Assembly (NCBI GenBank): GCA_004554455.1
Contig: SFMG01000001.1
Coordinates: 1-64,000, forward strand
Reading direction: 5' to 3'
From: Bacteroidales bacterium
GTDB lineage: Bacteria; Bacteroidota; Bacteroidia; Bacteroidales; UBA932
Length of the DNA stretch: 64,000 bases
The translations under genes were made by a program, and so were the position numbers. Within the stretch, counting starts at the first letter, position 1. Each line of letters begins with the position of its first letter. Under the pieces are notes generated by a model. It saw nothing but the letters and a program-made list of their open reading frames with translations, ran no database searches and was not told where the DNA came from. Of this stretch, positions 17,262 to 26,077 are shown piece after piece.

Positions 17262-17534
17262 ATGCTCGACACCATAAAAGCGGACATTGAAAGGCTGATT
17301 GCAGCCTACGAAAGGGAGAAAGGCAGAAACGCCTCCCTCTCTGCCGCGCTGGAGGAGAGCCGACGCGAAGCCGCGACCTGCAAGAAGAAGATTGAAGAGT
17401 TGAACAAAGAGATAGAAAAGCTCAAGTTGCAGACGGTTTTCACCGGATCATCGGCCGACAATGAGGCCGCGAAGAAAAAGGTGGACAAAATGATCAGGGA
17501 ACTGGACCGCTGCATAGCCCTGATGGAAGCCTGA
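17262..17534 (+). CDS. Small coiled-coil protein upstream of zapA
   Basis: 90 residues, almost entirely heptad-like from residue 5 to 65 (EESRREAATCKKKIEELNKE). It ends in a short helix, VDKMIRELDRCIALMEA. Bacteroidota often carry such a coiled-coil gene just before zapA, and a ZapB-like or divisome role is plausible but unproven. Its stop overlaps the zapA start by one base (TGATG), so the two are translationally coupled. Confidence 0.8.
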   Translation: MLDTIKADIERLIAAYEREKGRNASLSAALEESRREAATCKKKIEELNKEIEKLKLQTVFTGSSADNEAAKKKVDKMIRELDRCIALMEA

Positions 17535-17830
17535 TGGATGAAACGAGAAACATAACCGTCAAGATTGCCGGCAGGGACTATTGCCTGAAGGTGAAGAACG
17601 CAGACGAGGAGGAGCTCTACCGCCTGGCCGCCGATTCGGTGAACAGGAAGATAGACCTCTACCGGAAGAAGTTCGTAGGCAGGCAGGAGACTGACATCCT
17701 TTCATTCGTGGCCTTCAACGTATGTCTGGCGAACATAAGGAGCGTACGGGAATACGAGAGGCTGGGAAAGGAGGCAGAGGAGATGCACAGGCAGATAGAG
17801 AGCTACCTTGAAGATATCGGGAACGATTAG
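17534..17830 (+). CDS. zapA: Cell division protein ZapA
   Basis: 98 residues. The N-terminal beta-hairpin (ITVKIAGRDYCLKVKNADEE) and following EELYRLAADSVNRKIDLYR are typical of ZapA, and the C-terminal half is the long helix of the family. ZapA tetramers bundle FtsZ filaments at the division ring. As in proteobacteria, a 6S-like RNA lies directly downstream. Confidence 0.9.
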   Translation: MDETRNITVKIAGRDYCLKVKNADEEELYRLAADSVNRKIDLYRKKFVGRQETDILSFVAFNVCLANIRSVREYERLGKEAEEMHRQIESYLEDIGND

Positions 17831-17846
17831 ATATCAGACTTTGATT

Positions 17847-18030
17847 GCCGTTAGTTGATTTGGGCTGAAATCAACACTTTCAAAGTAACCGGATTGCTCG
17901 GAGGGGGAAAATGGACCTATGTGACCCTGTTTGGGGATTCCGCTTTGCGGGACGGAGGATATTTGAACCATTTCCGGAATCCAAATCTTGATTATCAAGG
18001 TTTTCTGACAAAAAACTAACGGCTTTTTTG
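17847..18030 (+). ncRNA. ssrS: 6S-like RNA (ssrS candidate)
   Basis: A perfect 10-bp closing stem pairs GCCGTTAGTT (17847-17856) with AACTAACGGC (18014-18023), directly followed by six T. The enclosed ~180 nt is rich in nested pairing: TTGATTT/AAATCAA near the 5' end, CCGCTTTGCGG in the middle, and GGATTCCG with CGGAATCC. Size, closing stem plus terminator, lack of a credible reading frame and position after zapA all fit 6S RNA, the regulator that binds sigma70-RNA polymerase. I have not folded it computationally, so identity is inferred. Confidence 0.7.
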
Positions 18031-18034
18031 CTTC

Positions 18035-18074
18035 AACCGCCGGTCTTTCTTCCAGGACGGACCGACGGTTTTTT
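18035..18074 (+). terminator. Rho-independent terminator before rny
   Basis: AACCGcCGGTC pairs with GACCGaCGGTT with one mismatch, followed by a T6 run. It lies just after the 6S-like RNA and isolates it from rny. Confidence 0.7.
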
Positions 18075-18107
18075 ATGTAATGGACAACTAAACAACAATA
18101 TATTTTT

Positions 18108-19652
18108 ATGAGTACAATATTGATAGTGATTCTTTCCGTGCTGTGCAGCGCAATCGTCACAGTGGGAGCATATACCCTTGTCAGACGTATGATTCTGAAG
18201 GGCCGCAAGGAAGCGATAATCGCCGAGGCGGAGCGCGAGGGAGAGGCGATAAAGCAGGAGAAGATACTCCAGGCCAAGGAGAAGTTCCTCCAGCTCAAGA
18301 GCGAACACGAACAGAAGGTCAACGAGCGCAACAAGGCCCTCAGCGATGCCGAGAACAGGCTCAGGCAGAAGGAGAACAGCCTCAACCAGCAGAACTCCGA
18401 ACTCGGCCGCAAGAACAAGGAACTTGAGGCGATACGCGAAAACCTGAAGAGCCAGCTCGACATCGCGAAGAAGAAGTGCGACGAGTACGACAGGCTCAGC
18501 GAGGAGGCGAACCGCCAGATAGAGGCCATAGCCGGAATGACAGCGCAGGAAGCCAAGGAGCAGCTCATCGACAACATGAAGGCGGAAGCCCGCACCCAGG
18601 CCCTGGCCTACATCAACGATGTGATGGACGAGGCCCGTCTCACCGCTTCCAAGGAGGCCAAGAGGATAGTGATCAACACCATTCAGAGGACAGCCACCGA
18701 GACCGCGATTGAGAACGCAGTCACCGTCTTCAACATAGACAATGACGAGGTCAAGGGCCGCATCATCGGCCGTGAGGGCAGGAACATACGCGCCCTGGAG
18801 GCAGCCACCGGAGTCGAGATTGTGGTTGACGACACCCCTGACGCAATACTGCTTTCGGGCTTCGACCCTGTCAGGAGGGAGGTCGCACGCCTGGCTCTCC
18901 ACCAGCTGGTTATGGACGGACGTATCCATCCGGCACGCATAGAAGAGGTGGTCGCAAAGGTGCAGAAGCAGCTTGAGGACGAGATTCTCGAGACCGGAAA
19001 GAGGACCTGCATCGACCTCGGAATCCACGGTCTGCACATAGAGCTGGTGAAACTCATAGGCCGTATGAAGTACCGTTCTTCCTATGGACAGAACCTGCTC
19101 CAGCACAGCCGCGAGGTCGCCAACATTGCCGCCATCATGGCTTCCGAGCTGGGCCTCAACCCTAAGATTGCCAAGAGGGCCGGTCTGCTCCACGACATAG
19201 GCAAGGTTTCCGAGGAGGAGCCTGAGCTGCCTCACGCACTGCTCGGCATGAAGCTCGCCGAAAAGTACAAGGAGAAAGCCGACATCTGCAATGCCATTGG
19301 CGCACACCACGAGGAGACCGAAATGACCAGCGTGATTTCCCCTCTCGTAATGGTTGCCGACGCCATCTCCGGCGCACGTCCTGGTGCCCGCCGCGAGGTA
19401 ATCGAGTCCTATATCAAGCGGCTCAAGGATATGGAGAACATAGCCCAGAGCCATAACGGAGTGACCAAGACCTACGCCATCCAGGCCGGACGCGAGCTGC
19501 GTGTCATCGTGGCCGCCGACCAGATCAGCGACCAGCAGGCCGAAGTCCTCTCTGCAGACATTGCCAAGAAGATTCAGGACGAGATGGTATATCCGGGCCA
19601 GGTCAAAATCACGGTGATACGCGAGACCAGGGCCGTCGCCATCGCTAAGTAG
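18108..19652 (+). CDS. rny: Ribonuclease Y
   Basis: 514 residues, normal for the family. An N-terminal membrane helix (STILIVILSVLCSAIVTVGA) is followed by a long coiled coil to about residue 200. Next come the KH RNA-binding domain (GRIIGREGRNIRALEAATGV) and the HD phosphohydrolase domain with RAGLLHDIGK and GAHHEE. It is a membrane-anchored endoribonuclease starting mRNA turnover. Starts 34 bases after a terminator. Confidence 0.97.
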   Translation: MSTILIVILSVLCSAIVTVGAYTLVRRMILKGRKEAIIAEAEREGEAIKQEKILQAKEKFLQLKSEHEQKVNERNKALSDAENRLRQKENSLNQQNSELGRKNKELEAIRENLKSQLDIAKKKCDEYDRLSEEANRQIEAIAGMTAQEAKEQLIDNMKAEARTQALAYINDVMDEARLTASKEAKRIVINTIQRTATETAIENAVTVFNIDNDEVKGRIIGREGRNIRALEAATGVEIVVDDTPDAILLSGFDPVRREVARLALHQLVMDGRIHPARIEEVVAKVQKQLEDEILETGKRTCIDLGIHGLHIELVKLIGRMKYRSSYGQNLLQHSREVANIAAIMASELGLNPKIAKRAGLLHDIGKVSEEEPELPHALLGMKLAEKYKEKADICNAIGAHHEETEMTSVISPLVMVADAISGARPGARREVIESYIKRLKDMENIAQSHNGVTKTYAIQAGRELRVIVAADQISDQQAEVLSADIAKKIQDEMVYPGQVKITVIRETRAVAIAK

Positions 19653-19672
19653 TATCCAAACCATATAATGAC

Positions 19673-21586
19673 ATGAACCAGTCTGCCAAAAAGTTTTTCG
19701 CAGCCCTGCTGCCGTTTTTGATGCTTCTGCCGCTCGACGGCAATGCGCAGTTGCGCACCGAAGAGAACTCCAAGGTCGTGAGGGACCTTGAATACGACAC
19801 TGAGATTGTGGTTTGCGGAGGCGGACTCTCCGGGGTCTGCGCCGCCGTTTCCGCTGCAAGACACGGTTCGAAGGTAATCCTCATCCAGGACCGTCCCATG
19901 CTCGGAGGCAATGCTTCCAGCGAAATGAGGATGGGCATAGTCGGAGTCAAGGAAAGCCAGTGCCAGGAGGCCGGCATACTCGAGGAGATGCAGTGCCGCA
20001 ACTTCTTCTACAATCCGCTGCAGCGCTATACCCTCTGGGACGACATCATATATTCGACAGTGATCGAGGAGCCGAACATCACCCTGCTGCTGAACACCTC
20101 CGTGCAGGACGTCGTTATGGACGGCGAGAAGATTGCTGCCGTAAAGTGCTGGAATTCCAACAATTACACGAGATATACCGTTAGCGGCAAACTCTTCCTC
20201 GACTGCACCGGCGACGGCATACTCCGTCTTTCGGGAGCAAAATTCCGCCGCGGCACCGAGGCGAAGAGCGACTACAACGAGAGCTATCTGAGCAACGAGG
20301 TCGCAAACTCCAACACTATGGGCAACTCCATACTCCTCCAGTTGCGCAAGAGTCCGGAGCACCACCCGTTCAATGCTCCTGACTGGGCCTATCACTTCAC
20401 TGCAGACGACTTTGACTATGAAACCCCGAAATCGACCATTCCGGGAACCAAATTCAACTACAAGATTATCTGGAGGGCCACCGACAACAATTTCTGGTGG
20501 ATCGAGTGCTCGGGCGTGAAGTTCGACACCATTTTCGACGCTAACGAGATACAACTCGAACTCAAGAAGATTGCCTACGGAATCTGGGAATATATGAAGA
20601 ACCATCCGGACGGCTTCGCGAAGGACTACGACCTCGACTGGATAGGCGCCATTCCGGCAAAGCGCGAATCCACCCGCTACGTCGGCCCATATACCCTGAC
20701 CCAGGACGACGTGACCAGCGGCGGACACTTTGACGACGTGATCGCCTACGGCGGCTGGACTCTGGACGACCACAACCCTAACGGCTTTATGAACAAGGGC
20801 CGCGCCTCCGTGGAGTACAGCGTTCCGCAGGGCTTCGGCATTCCTTACCGCTGCCTCTACTCCGTAAACGTGCCTAACCTGATGTTCGCAGGAAGGGATA
20901 TTTCCTGCAGCCACATGGCTTTCTCTGCAACCCGCGTTATGGCGACCTGCGCCCTCATAGGCCAGGCGGCAGGCACCGCAGCCAACCTCGTAATCGAAAA
21001 GAACACGACGCCTGCAGGCATCAGCGAGATGTATATCGATGAGCTGCAGAGACGCCTCGAAGACGACGACTGCATGCTGCCTTACCGCTGGAGAAAGGTT
21101 TCCGACCTTACCCTCAGCGCGAAGACCGCCGTGGAGAACGAGCCTATGCGCAATGGTATAGACCGCGAGTGGGAGAAGGAGGACAACGGAGTCTATTGCA
21201 GCCCTGAAAGCAAGGGACTTACCTACACCTGGGACAAGCCGGTGACCGTTTCCGCAGCGCGTTTCATCTTCGACTCCGACTTCAAGGTAAGGGGCAAGAG
21301 AATGCGCAAGCTGGAGGCCACCACGGAAAGGGTGTCAATGCCTTCCCAGATGGTCAGGTCCTACAGGGTTGAAGTGCGCGTACCTGCCAACGGACGCAAG
21401 GAACGCAAGCTCTTCGCCTCAGACCCTCAGGCCGGCGAATGGGTAAGTGTTGCCGAGGTGAAGGACAATTTCCGCAGGCTCAGCCGCGTAAGCTTCGAGC
21501 CTGTCGTGACCGACGGCGTGAGAATCGTTGTGGAGGAGACCTGGGGCGATCCTCAGGCCCATATTTTCGCTTTTGACGTTCTTTAA
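19673..21586 (+). CDS. Secreted FAD-dependent oxidoreductase
   Basis: 637 residues. A signal peptide (AALLPFLMLLPLDGNAQ) is cut near residue 26. It is followed by an FAD-binding GCGG-type motif (EIVVCGGGLSGVCAAVSAAR), LGGNASSEMRMG, and a second FAD contact near FAGRDISCSHMAFSATRVMA. This matches the FAD-dependent oxidoreductase family PF12831, often found with polysaccharide-degradation genes in Bacteroidota. The last ~150 residues look like a beta-sandwich. No SusC/D or glycoside hydrolase gene is nearby, so the substrate is open. Starts 20 bases after rny. Confidence 0.85.
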   Translation: MNQSAKKFFAALLPFLMLLPLDGNAQLRTEENSKVVRDLEYDTEIVVCGGGLSGVCAAVSAARHGSKVILIQDRPMLGGNASSEMRMGIVGVKESQCQEAGILEEMQCRNFFYNPLQRYTLWDDIIYSTVIEEPNITLLLNTSVQDVVMDGEKIAAVKCWNSNNYTRYTVSGKLFLDCTGDGILRLSGAKFRRGTEAKSDYNESYLSNEVANSNTMGNSILLQLRKSPEHHPFNAPDWAYHFTADDFDYETPKSTIPGTKFNYKIIWRATDNNFWWIECSGVKFDTIFDANEIQLELKKIAYGIWEYMKNHPDGFAKDYDLDWIGAIPAKRESTRYVGPYTLTQDDVTSGGHFDDVIAYGGWTLDDHNPNGFMNKGRASVEYSVPQGFGIPYRCLYSVNVPNLMFAGRDISCSHMAFSATRVMATCALIGQAAGTAANLVIEKNTTPAGISEMYIDELQRRLEDDDCMLPYRWRKVSDLTLSAKTAVENEPMRNGIDREWEKEDNGVYCSPESKGLTYTWDKPVTVSAARFIFDSDFKVRGKRMRKLEATTERVSMPSQMVRSYRVEVRVPANGRKERKLFASDPQAGEWVSVAEVKDNFRRLSRVSFEPVVTDGVRIVVEETWGDPQAHIFAFDVL

Positions 21587-21591
21587 TATAT

Positions 21592-22815
21592 ATGCAATTC
21601 AATGAAATACCGGTTCTGCTGCTGACGGGCTATCTTGGAAGCGGCAAGACTACTCTGCTCAACCGTATCCTCAATAATCGCAAAGGAATACGTTTCGCAG
21701 TGGTAGTCAATGACATAGGTGAGGTCAATATTGACGCGGAGCTCATTCAGCAGGGAGGAGTTGTCGGCAAGAAGGACGACAGTCTCGTCGCACTCCAGAA
21801 CGGCTGCATCTGCTGCACGCTGAAGATGGACCTCGTGGACCAGCTGCGCCAGATCACCCTTATGCAGCGCTTCGACTACATAGTCATAGAAGCCAGCGGC
21901 ATTTGCGAACCGGCTCCCATTGCCCAGACAATATGCTCCATTCCGAGCATGGGCCCGGAATTCTGCAAGGGAGGCGTTCCCGTGCTGGACTGCATCTGCA
22001 CCGTGGTGGACGCCCTCAGGATGAGGGATGAGTTCAAGAACGGCTCCAGTCTCACCAGAAAGGGTCTGGATGAGGACGACATAGAGAACCTGCTCATACA
22101 GCAGATCGAGTTCTGCAACATTGTGCTGCTTAACAAGAAATCCGAAGTCAGCGAAGCAGACCTGGAGCTTATCAAACAGATTATCAAGGCCTTGCAGCCA
22201 TCCGCGCGCATTATCGAATGCGACTGGTGCGACATAGACCTGGACAGCATTGTAGGCACCGGCATGTTCGACTTCGACCAGGTTGCCGGTTCGGCGGGCT
22301 GGATCAAAGGGGTCGAGGGTCCCGTCGAGGACGAGGACGACGAGGATGATGAGGACGACGACCATGAGCACCATCATGAGCACCACCATGAGCACCACCA
22401 TGAGCACCACCACGAGCATCATCACCACGATGAGGGCGAGGCGGAAGAATACGGGATATCGAGTTTCGTATATTGCCGTCGCCAGCCTTTCGACATAAAC
22501 AGGTTCGACAATTTCGTGGCGAAGCACTGGCCGAAGGAAGTGATCAGGGCAAAGGGAATGTGCTATTTCACAGACGAATACGACGTCTGCTATGTCTTCG
22601 AGCAGGCCGGCAAGCAGATTTCGATGAGAAACGCCGGAAGATGGTTCGCCACTATGCCTGAAGACGAGCTGCAGCAGATGATGGTCACTGAACCGACTCT
22701 GCAACGCGACTGGGACCCTGTCTATGGGGACAGGATGCAGAAGCTCGTATTTATAGGCCGAAATATGGACAAAAAGACTATTTGCGACGCCCTGGACGAA
22801 TGCCTTCTATACTGA
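21592..22815 (+). CDS. COG0523/CobW-family G3E GTPase with His-rich metal-binding insert
   Basis: 407 residues. Walker A GYLGSGKTTL is at residues 13-22, the diagnostic CxCC (GCICC) at 71-75, and a NKKSE-type NKxD base motif near 181. An acidic then His-rich run spans about 246-285 (DEDDEDD followed by repeated HEHH). At DNA level this is a 9-bp repeat CACCATGAG. The CobW C-terminal domain follows. COG0523 proteins deliver Zn or other metals to client enzymes; the His run likely binds or buffers metal. No Zur box or client gene is evident nearby. The 3' end overlaps the convergent lipoprotein gene by 38 bases. Confidence 0.92.
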   Translation: MQFNEIPVLLLTGYLGSGKTTLLNRILNNRKGIRFAVVVNDIGEVNIDAELIQQGGVVGKKDDSLVALQNGCICCTLKMDLVDQLRQITLMQRFDYIVIEASGICEPAPIAQTICSIPSMGPEFCKGGVPVLDCICTVVDALRMRDEFKNGSSLTRKGLDEDDIENLLIQQIEFCNIVLLNKKSEVSEADLELIKQIIKALQPSARIIECDWCDIDLDSIVGTGMFDFDQVAGSAGWIKGVEGPVEDEDDEDDEDDDHEHHHEHHHEHHHEHHHEHHHHDEGEAEEYGISSFVYCRRQPFDINRFDNFVAKHWPKEVIRAKGMCYFTDEYDVCYVFEQAGKQISMRNAGRWFATMPEDELQQMMVTEPTLQRDWDPVYGDRMQKLVFIGRNMDKKTICDALDECLLY

Positions 22816-23560
22816 TTTCGTAGAGGCAAGGCCAGTTCTTGCCCGTAAGATAGATTTTTCCGCTTGCTGAGTCGAAGGCGATTCCGTTCAGGACATCGTC
22901 TTCGATTCTTCTTTGTGAGCGGGGATATATTCCTGAGCAGTCCACTTCGGCGCACACCCTGCCGTCAGAAGGGTCGATGACCACGATGCGGTCGGTGACA
23001 TAGACATTGGCCCAGATCTTTCCGTCGATGAATTCGAGCTCGTTGAGCCAGTGGACCAGCTTGCCTTCGCGGCGCACGGTCAGTTTTTTCTTCAGACGCA
23101 GGTCCTTGTCCATTACGTATATATGCGCGGAGCCGTCACTGGCGTAGAGATATTTGCCGTCGCTTGTGATGCCCCAGCCCTCACGTGGATAGTCAGACTC
23201 GCCGAGCAGTTCGAGGCCGTCGGGCGAATAGCGGAACAGCTTGCCGTCCCTCCAGGTCAGGACATATATCTGCCCGTCGAGACAGACGCTGCCCTCGACG
23301 AAATATTCCTCTGGGAAATCCGTTCTCTGCAACGCCCTGCCGCTTTCCAGTTCCACCTCCCTGAGGGTGGAGAGCCCGTTCAGGCCGGTGCTCTCGAAGA
23401 GTCTTCCGTCCTGGAAGAAAAGGCCCTGGGTGTAGGAAAGGGTGTCGTGCGGGTAGGTCCTGACGACCTCGGCCCTGTATTGTTTAAGTTTGCTTCCTCC
23501 GCAGGAGACGAAGCCGAAACTGAGAAAAAGCGCAATCGCGCAGAGTAGGTATCTTTTCAT
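22778..23560 (-). CDS. Glutaminyl-peptide cyclotransferase-like lipoprotein
   Basis: 260 residues. The N-terminus MKRYLLCAIALFLSFGFVSC is a lipoprotein signal with lipobox Cys at 20. The remainder is a five-bladed propeller matching the Glu_cyclase_2 family (YTQGLFFQDGRLFESTG, GWGITSDGKYLYASDG, WLNELEFIDGKIWANV). Such enzymes cyclise N-terminal Gln to pyroglutamate at the cell surface. It follows pyrG with a 6-base gap and is probably co-transcribed with it. Confidence 0.88.
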   Translation of the reverse strand: MKRYLLCAIALFLSFGFVSCGGSKLKQYRAEVVRTYPHDTLSYTQGLFFQDGRLFESTGLNGLSTLREVELESGRALQRTDFPEEYFVEGSVCLDGQIYVLTWRDGKLFRYSPDGLELLGESDYPREGWGITSDGKYLYASDGSAHIYVMDKDLRLKKKLTVRREGKLVHWLNELEFIDGKIWANVYVTDRIVVIDPSDGRVCAEVDCSGIYPRSQRRIEDDVLNGIAFDSASGKIYLTGKNWPCLYEISIEGIRPGRRK

Positions 23561-23566
23561 ATATAC

Positions 23567-25177
23567 TTACTTTGAACGCCTTTCCATTGCAGCCTTGACG
23601 AAGGCCACGAAGATTGGCTGAGGCCGTTCCGGAGTGCTTTTGAGTTCCGGATGGAACTGCACTCCTATGAAGAACGGATGTTCCGGGATCTCGACGATTT
23701 CCACCAGGCCGGTATCCGGATTCCTGCCGCTCGCCTTCAGGCCGGCAGCCTCCATTTCTTCGAGATAGGCATTGTTGAACTCGTATCTGTGACGGTGACG
23801 CTCCGAAATGAGATTGTCGCCGTAAATCCTTTCCGCAAGGCTGTTCTTCGCAAGGTAGCAGGCATAGGCGCCCAGACGCATGGTGCCTCCCTTGATGGTA
23901 GTCCTCTTCTGGTCCTCCATAAGGTCAATCACCGGATGGGCGGTTTCCGGATCCATTTCGCTCGAATTGGCGTCCGCATAGCCAAGGACGTCGCGGGCAT
24001 ATTCTATCACGGCCATCTGCATTCCAAGGCATATTCCGAAGAAAGGTATGCCCTTCTCGCGGGCGTAGCGCACGGCGAGTATCTTGCCTTCTATTCCCCT
24101 TCCGCCGAAGCCCGGAGCGACGAGTATGCCGTCCATACCGGAAAGTTTCTCTTCCAGATTCTCTTCGGTCAGGAATTCGCTGTGCACTGTGTGGACGTGT
24201 ACCTTGCATTCGTTTGCGGCGCCGGCGTGCACGAAGGATTCGAGTATGGATTTATATGCATCCTGCAGCTCGACGTATTTGCCGACAAGGGCTATGTCAA
24301 CCTCGCTCTTAGGGTTGCGCAGCCTGTCGAGGAAGGCGCACCAGTCGCGCAGGTCCGGCTCCTTCGCATCGTGTATGCCCAGATGCTCGAGCACCATTTC
24401 GTCGAGCTTCTCCTCTTTCATATTGAGCGGCACCTGGTAGATGGACCAGGCGTCTATGGACTGGATGACGTGACCCGGCTTCACATTGCAGAAGAGCGCC
24501 ACTTTGCGGCGTATCTCTGCAGTGAGCGGATGCTCGGTGCGGCATACTATTATGTCCGGATGCACTCCCGCCTGCTGAAGGGTCTGCACGGAATGCTGGG
24601 TCGGCTTGGTCTTGAGCTCCTTCGCAGCGCTCAGGTAAGGGACATAGGTCAAATGGATGGTGGTGAGGTCATCCTCTGGGAGTTCCCACTGCAGCTGACG
24701 GACGGCCTCCACGAAGGGCTGGGATTCCATATCGCCCACGGTGCCGCCTATCTCGGTTATGACTATGTCGAACTTTCCGCTCTTGCCCAGCAGGAGCATG
24801 CGTCGCTTTATCTCGTCAGTGATATGCGGGACTATCTGTACGGTCTTGCCGAGATAGGCCCCCTCGCGCTCCTTCGTTATGACAGTGTGGTATATCTTGC
24901 CGGTGGTGACGTTATTGGCCTTGGAGGTGTGTATTCCGAGGAACCTCTCGTAATGGCCGAGGTCCAGGTCAGTCTCGGCCCCGTCGTCGGTTACATAGCA
25001 CTCTCCGTGCTCGTAAGGGTTCAGGGTTCCCGGGTCTATGTTGATGTAGGGATCGAATTTCTGAATGGTGACACGCAGGCCGCGTGCCTGCAGAAGTTTG
25101 GCCAGAGAGGCCGCGATGATTCCTTTGCCCAGCGATGACGCCACGCCGCCTGAGACGAAGATATACTTTGTGTTCAT
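23567..25177 (-). CDS. pyrG: CTP synthase
   Basis: About 536 residues from the ATG giving MNTKYIFVSGGVASSLGKGI. The synthetase domain begins with that ATP/UTP loop and continues with KFDPYINIDPGTLNPYEHGE. The C-terminal glutaminase has Cys in FFGICLGMQMAV and His/Glu in VQFHPELKS. It makes CTP from UTP with glutamine nitrogen. The frame could extend 14 codons upstream to 25219 but those residues do not match the family. Confidence 0.98.
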   Translation of the reverse strand: MNTKYIFVSGGVASSLGKGIIAASLAKLLQARGLRVTIQKFDPYINIDPGTLNPYEHGECYVTDDGAETDLDLGHYERFLGIHTSKANNVTTGKIYHTVITKEREGAYLGKTVQIVPHITDEIKRRMLLLGKSGKFDIVITEIGGTVGDMESQPFVEAVRQLQWELPEDDLTTIHLTYVPYLSAAKELKTKPTQHSVQTLQQAGVHPDIIVCRTEHPLTAEIRRKVALFCNVKPGHVIQSIDAWSIYQVPLNMKEEKLDEMVLEHLGIHDAKEPDLRDWCAFLDRLRNPKSEVDIALVGKYVELQDAYKSILESFVHAGAANECKVHVHTVHSEFLTEENLEEKLSGMDGILVAPGFGGRGIEGKILAVRYAREKGIPFFGICLGMQMAVIEYARDVLGYADANSSEMDPETAHPVIDLMEDQKRTTIKGGTMRLGAYACYLAKNSLAERIYGDNLISERHRHRYEFNNAYLEEMEAAGLKASGRNPDTGLVEIVEIPEHPFFIGVQFHPELKSTPERPQPIFVAFVKAAMERRSK

Positions 25178-25244
25178 AATGGAGATATTTTCATCTAACA
25201 GGGGCACAAAAGTAGGCAAAAAATTCCATATTAAAAAGAATTGT

Positions 25245-25252
25245 TAAATTTG
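25245..25252 (+). promoter_or_regulatory. Bacteroidota -7 box (TAAATTTG) for the reductase pair
   Basis: A TAnnTTTG match 30 bases before the ATG at 25282, in the divergent gap with pyrG. Confidence 0.55.
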
Positions 25253-25281
25253 CCGGCTGGAAACGTGAATCCGAACAAGCA

Positions 25282-26076
25282 ATGGAATTGAATACATATT
25301 ATATACTGATTGCTGCAATGGCGCTTCTCGGACTGGTGGTCTTTTTCTGCCTTTTCTTCCTGAAAGCGGGCTACGGCTACCTCTCCTCCGCCAATTGGGG
25401 ACCTAAAATCAGCAACAGGACGGCCTGGGTTCTTATGGAGGCCCCATCCTTCCTTTTCCTGCTCTACTACACCCTGAGCTATGCCGCAAGCGGAGTATGT
25501 CCCGAGTCGGGCAATACGGTGCGTTACGTCATCGCATCGTTCTTCCTGCTCCACTACTTCCAGCGCTCCTTCATCTTCCCTTTCCTGATGAGGGGCAAGA
25601 GCACGATGCCTATCGCGATAATGGCCATGGGCATGGTATTCAACACCTGCAACTCCTGGTTCATCGCCACCTGGCTCTACGACATCACTCCGAATTATTT
25701 CCCACAGATGTACGCGCTGTCCTGGCTGCTCAGCCCGGCTTTCATATCCGGAACCCTGGTGTTCTTCATCGGAATGTTCATCAACCTCCAGAGTGACCAC
25801 ATCATACGCCATCTCCGCCAGCCGGGAGATACGAAGCACTATATCCCTAAGCAGGGAATGTACAAATACGTGACTTCGGCCAACTATCTCGGCGAGATTA
25901 CCGAGTGGATAGGCTTCGCCATACTCAGCTGGTCCCTCTGCGGCCTGCTCTTCGCCTTCTGGACCATCTGCAACCTTGCCCCGAGGAGCAAGGCCCTCAC
26001 AAAGAAATATGAATCGGAGTTCGGGGACGAGTACCGCCAGCTCCACAAAAAGAATCTAATACCTTTCATCTGGTAA
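25282..26076 (+). CDS. Steroid 5-alpha-reductase-like membrane protein (SRD5A family)
   Basis: 264 residues with six or seven hydrophobic helices. The C-terminal third carries the family core (TSANYLGEITEWIGFAILSW, then NLAPRSKALTKKYESEFGDE and a terminal LIPFIW), matching 3-oxo-5-alpha-steroid 4-dehydrogenases that reduce the delta-4 double bond with NADPH. In gut Bacteroidales such a gene beside an old-yellow-enzyme 5-beta-reductase has been linked to bile-acid and steroid conversion (isoallolithocholic acid route). The next gene starts two bases after the stop, giving the same pairing. Whether the substrate is a steroid or an endogenous lipid is not decided by sequence. Confidence 0.88.
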   Translation: MELNTYYILIAAMALLGLVVFFCLFFLKAGYGYLSSANWGPKISNRTAWVLMEAPSFLFLLYYTLSYAASGVCPESGNTVRYVIASFFLLHYFQRSFIFPFLMRGKSTMPIAIMAMGMVFNTCNSWFIATWLYDITPNYFPQMYALSWLLSPAFISGTLVFFIGMFINLQSDHIIRHLRQPGDTKHYIPKQGMYKYVTSANYLGEITEWIGFAILSWSLCGLLFAFWTICNLAPRSKALTKKYESEFGDEYRQLHKKNLIPFIW

Positions 26077-26077
26077 A

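Noticed and set aside
17834..18595. 253-codon minus-strand frame over the intergenic RNA
   Set aside because: Runs through rny on the wrong strand and is Ser/Leu-biased; the RNA stem explains the region better.
18033..19859. 608-codon minus-strand frame opposite rny
   Set aside because: Covers rny and the 6S-like RNA; Leu/Val/Gly-rich shadow.
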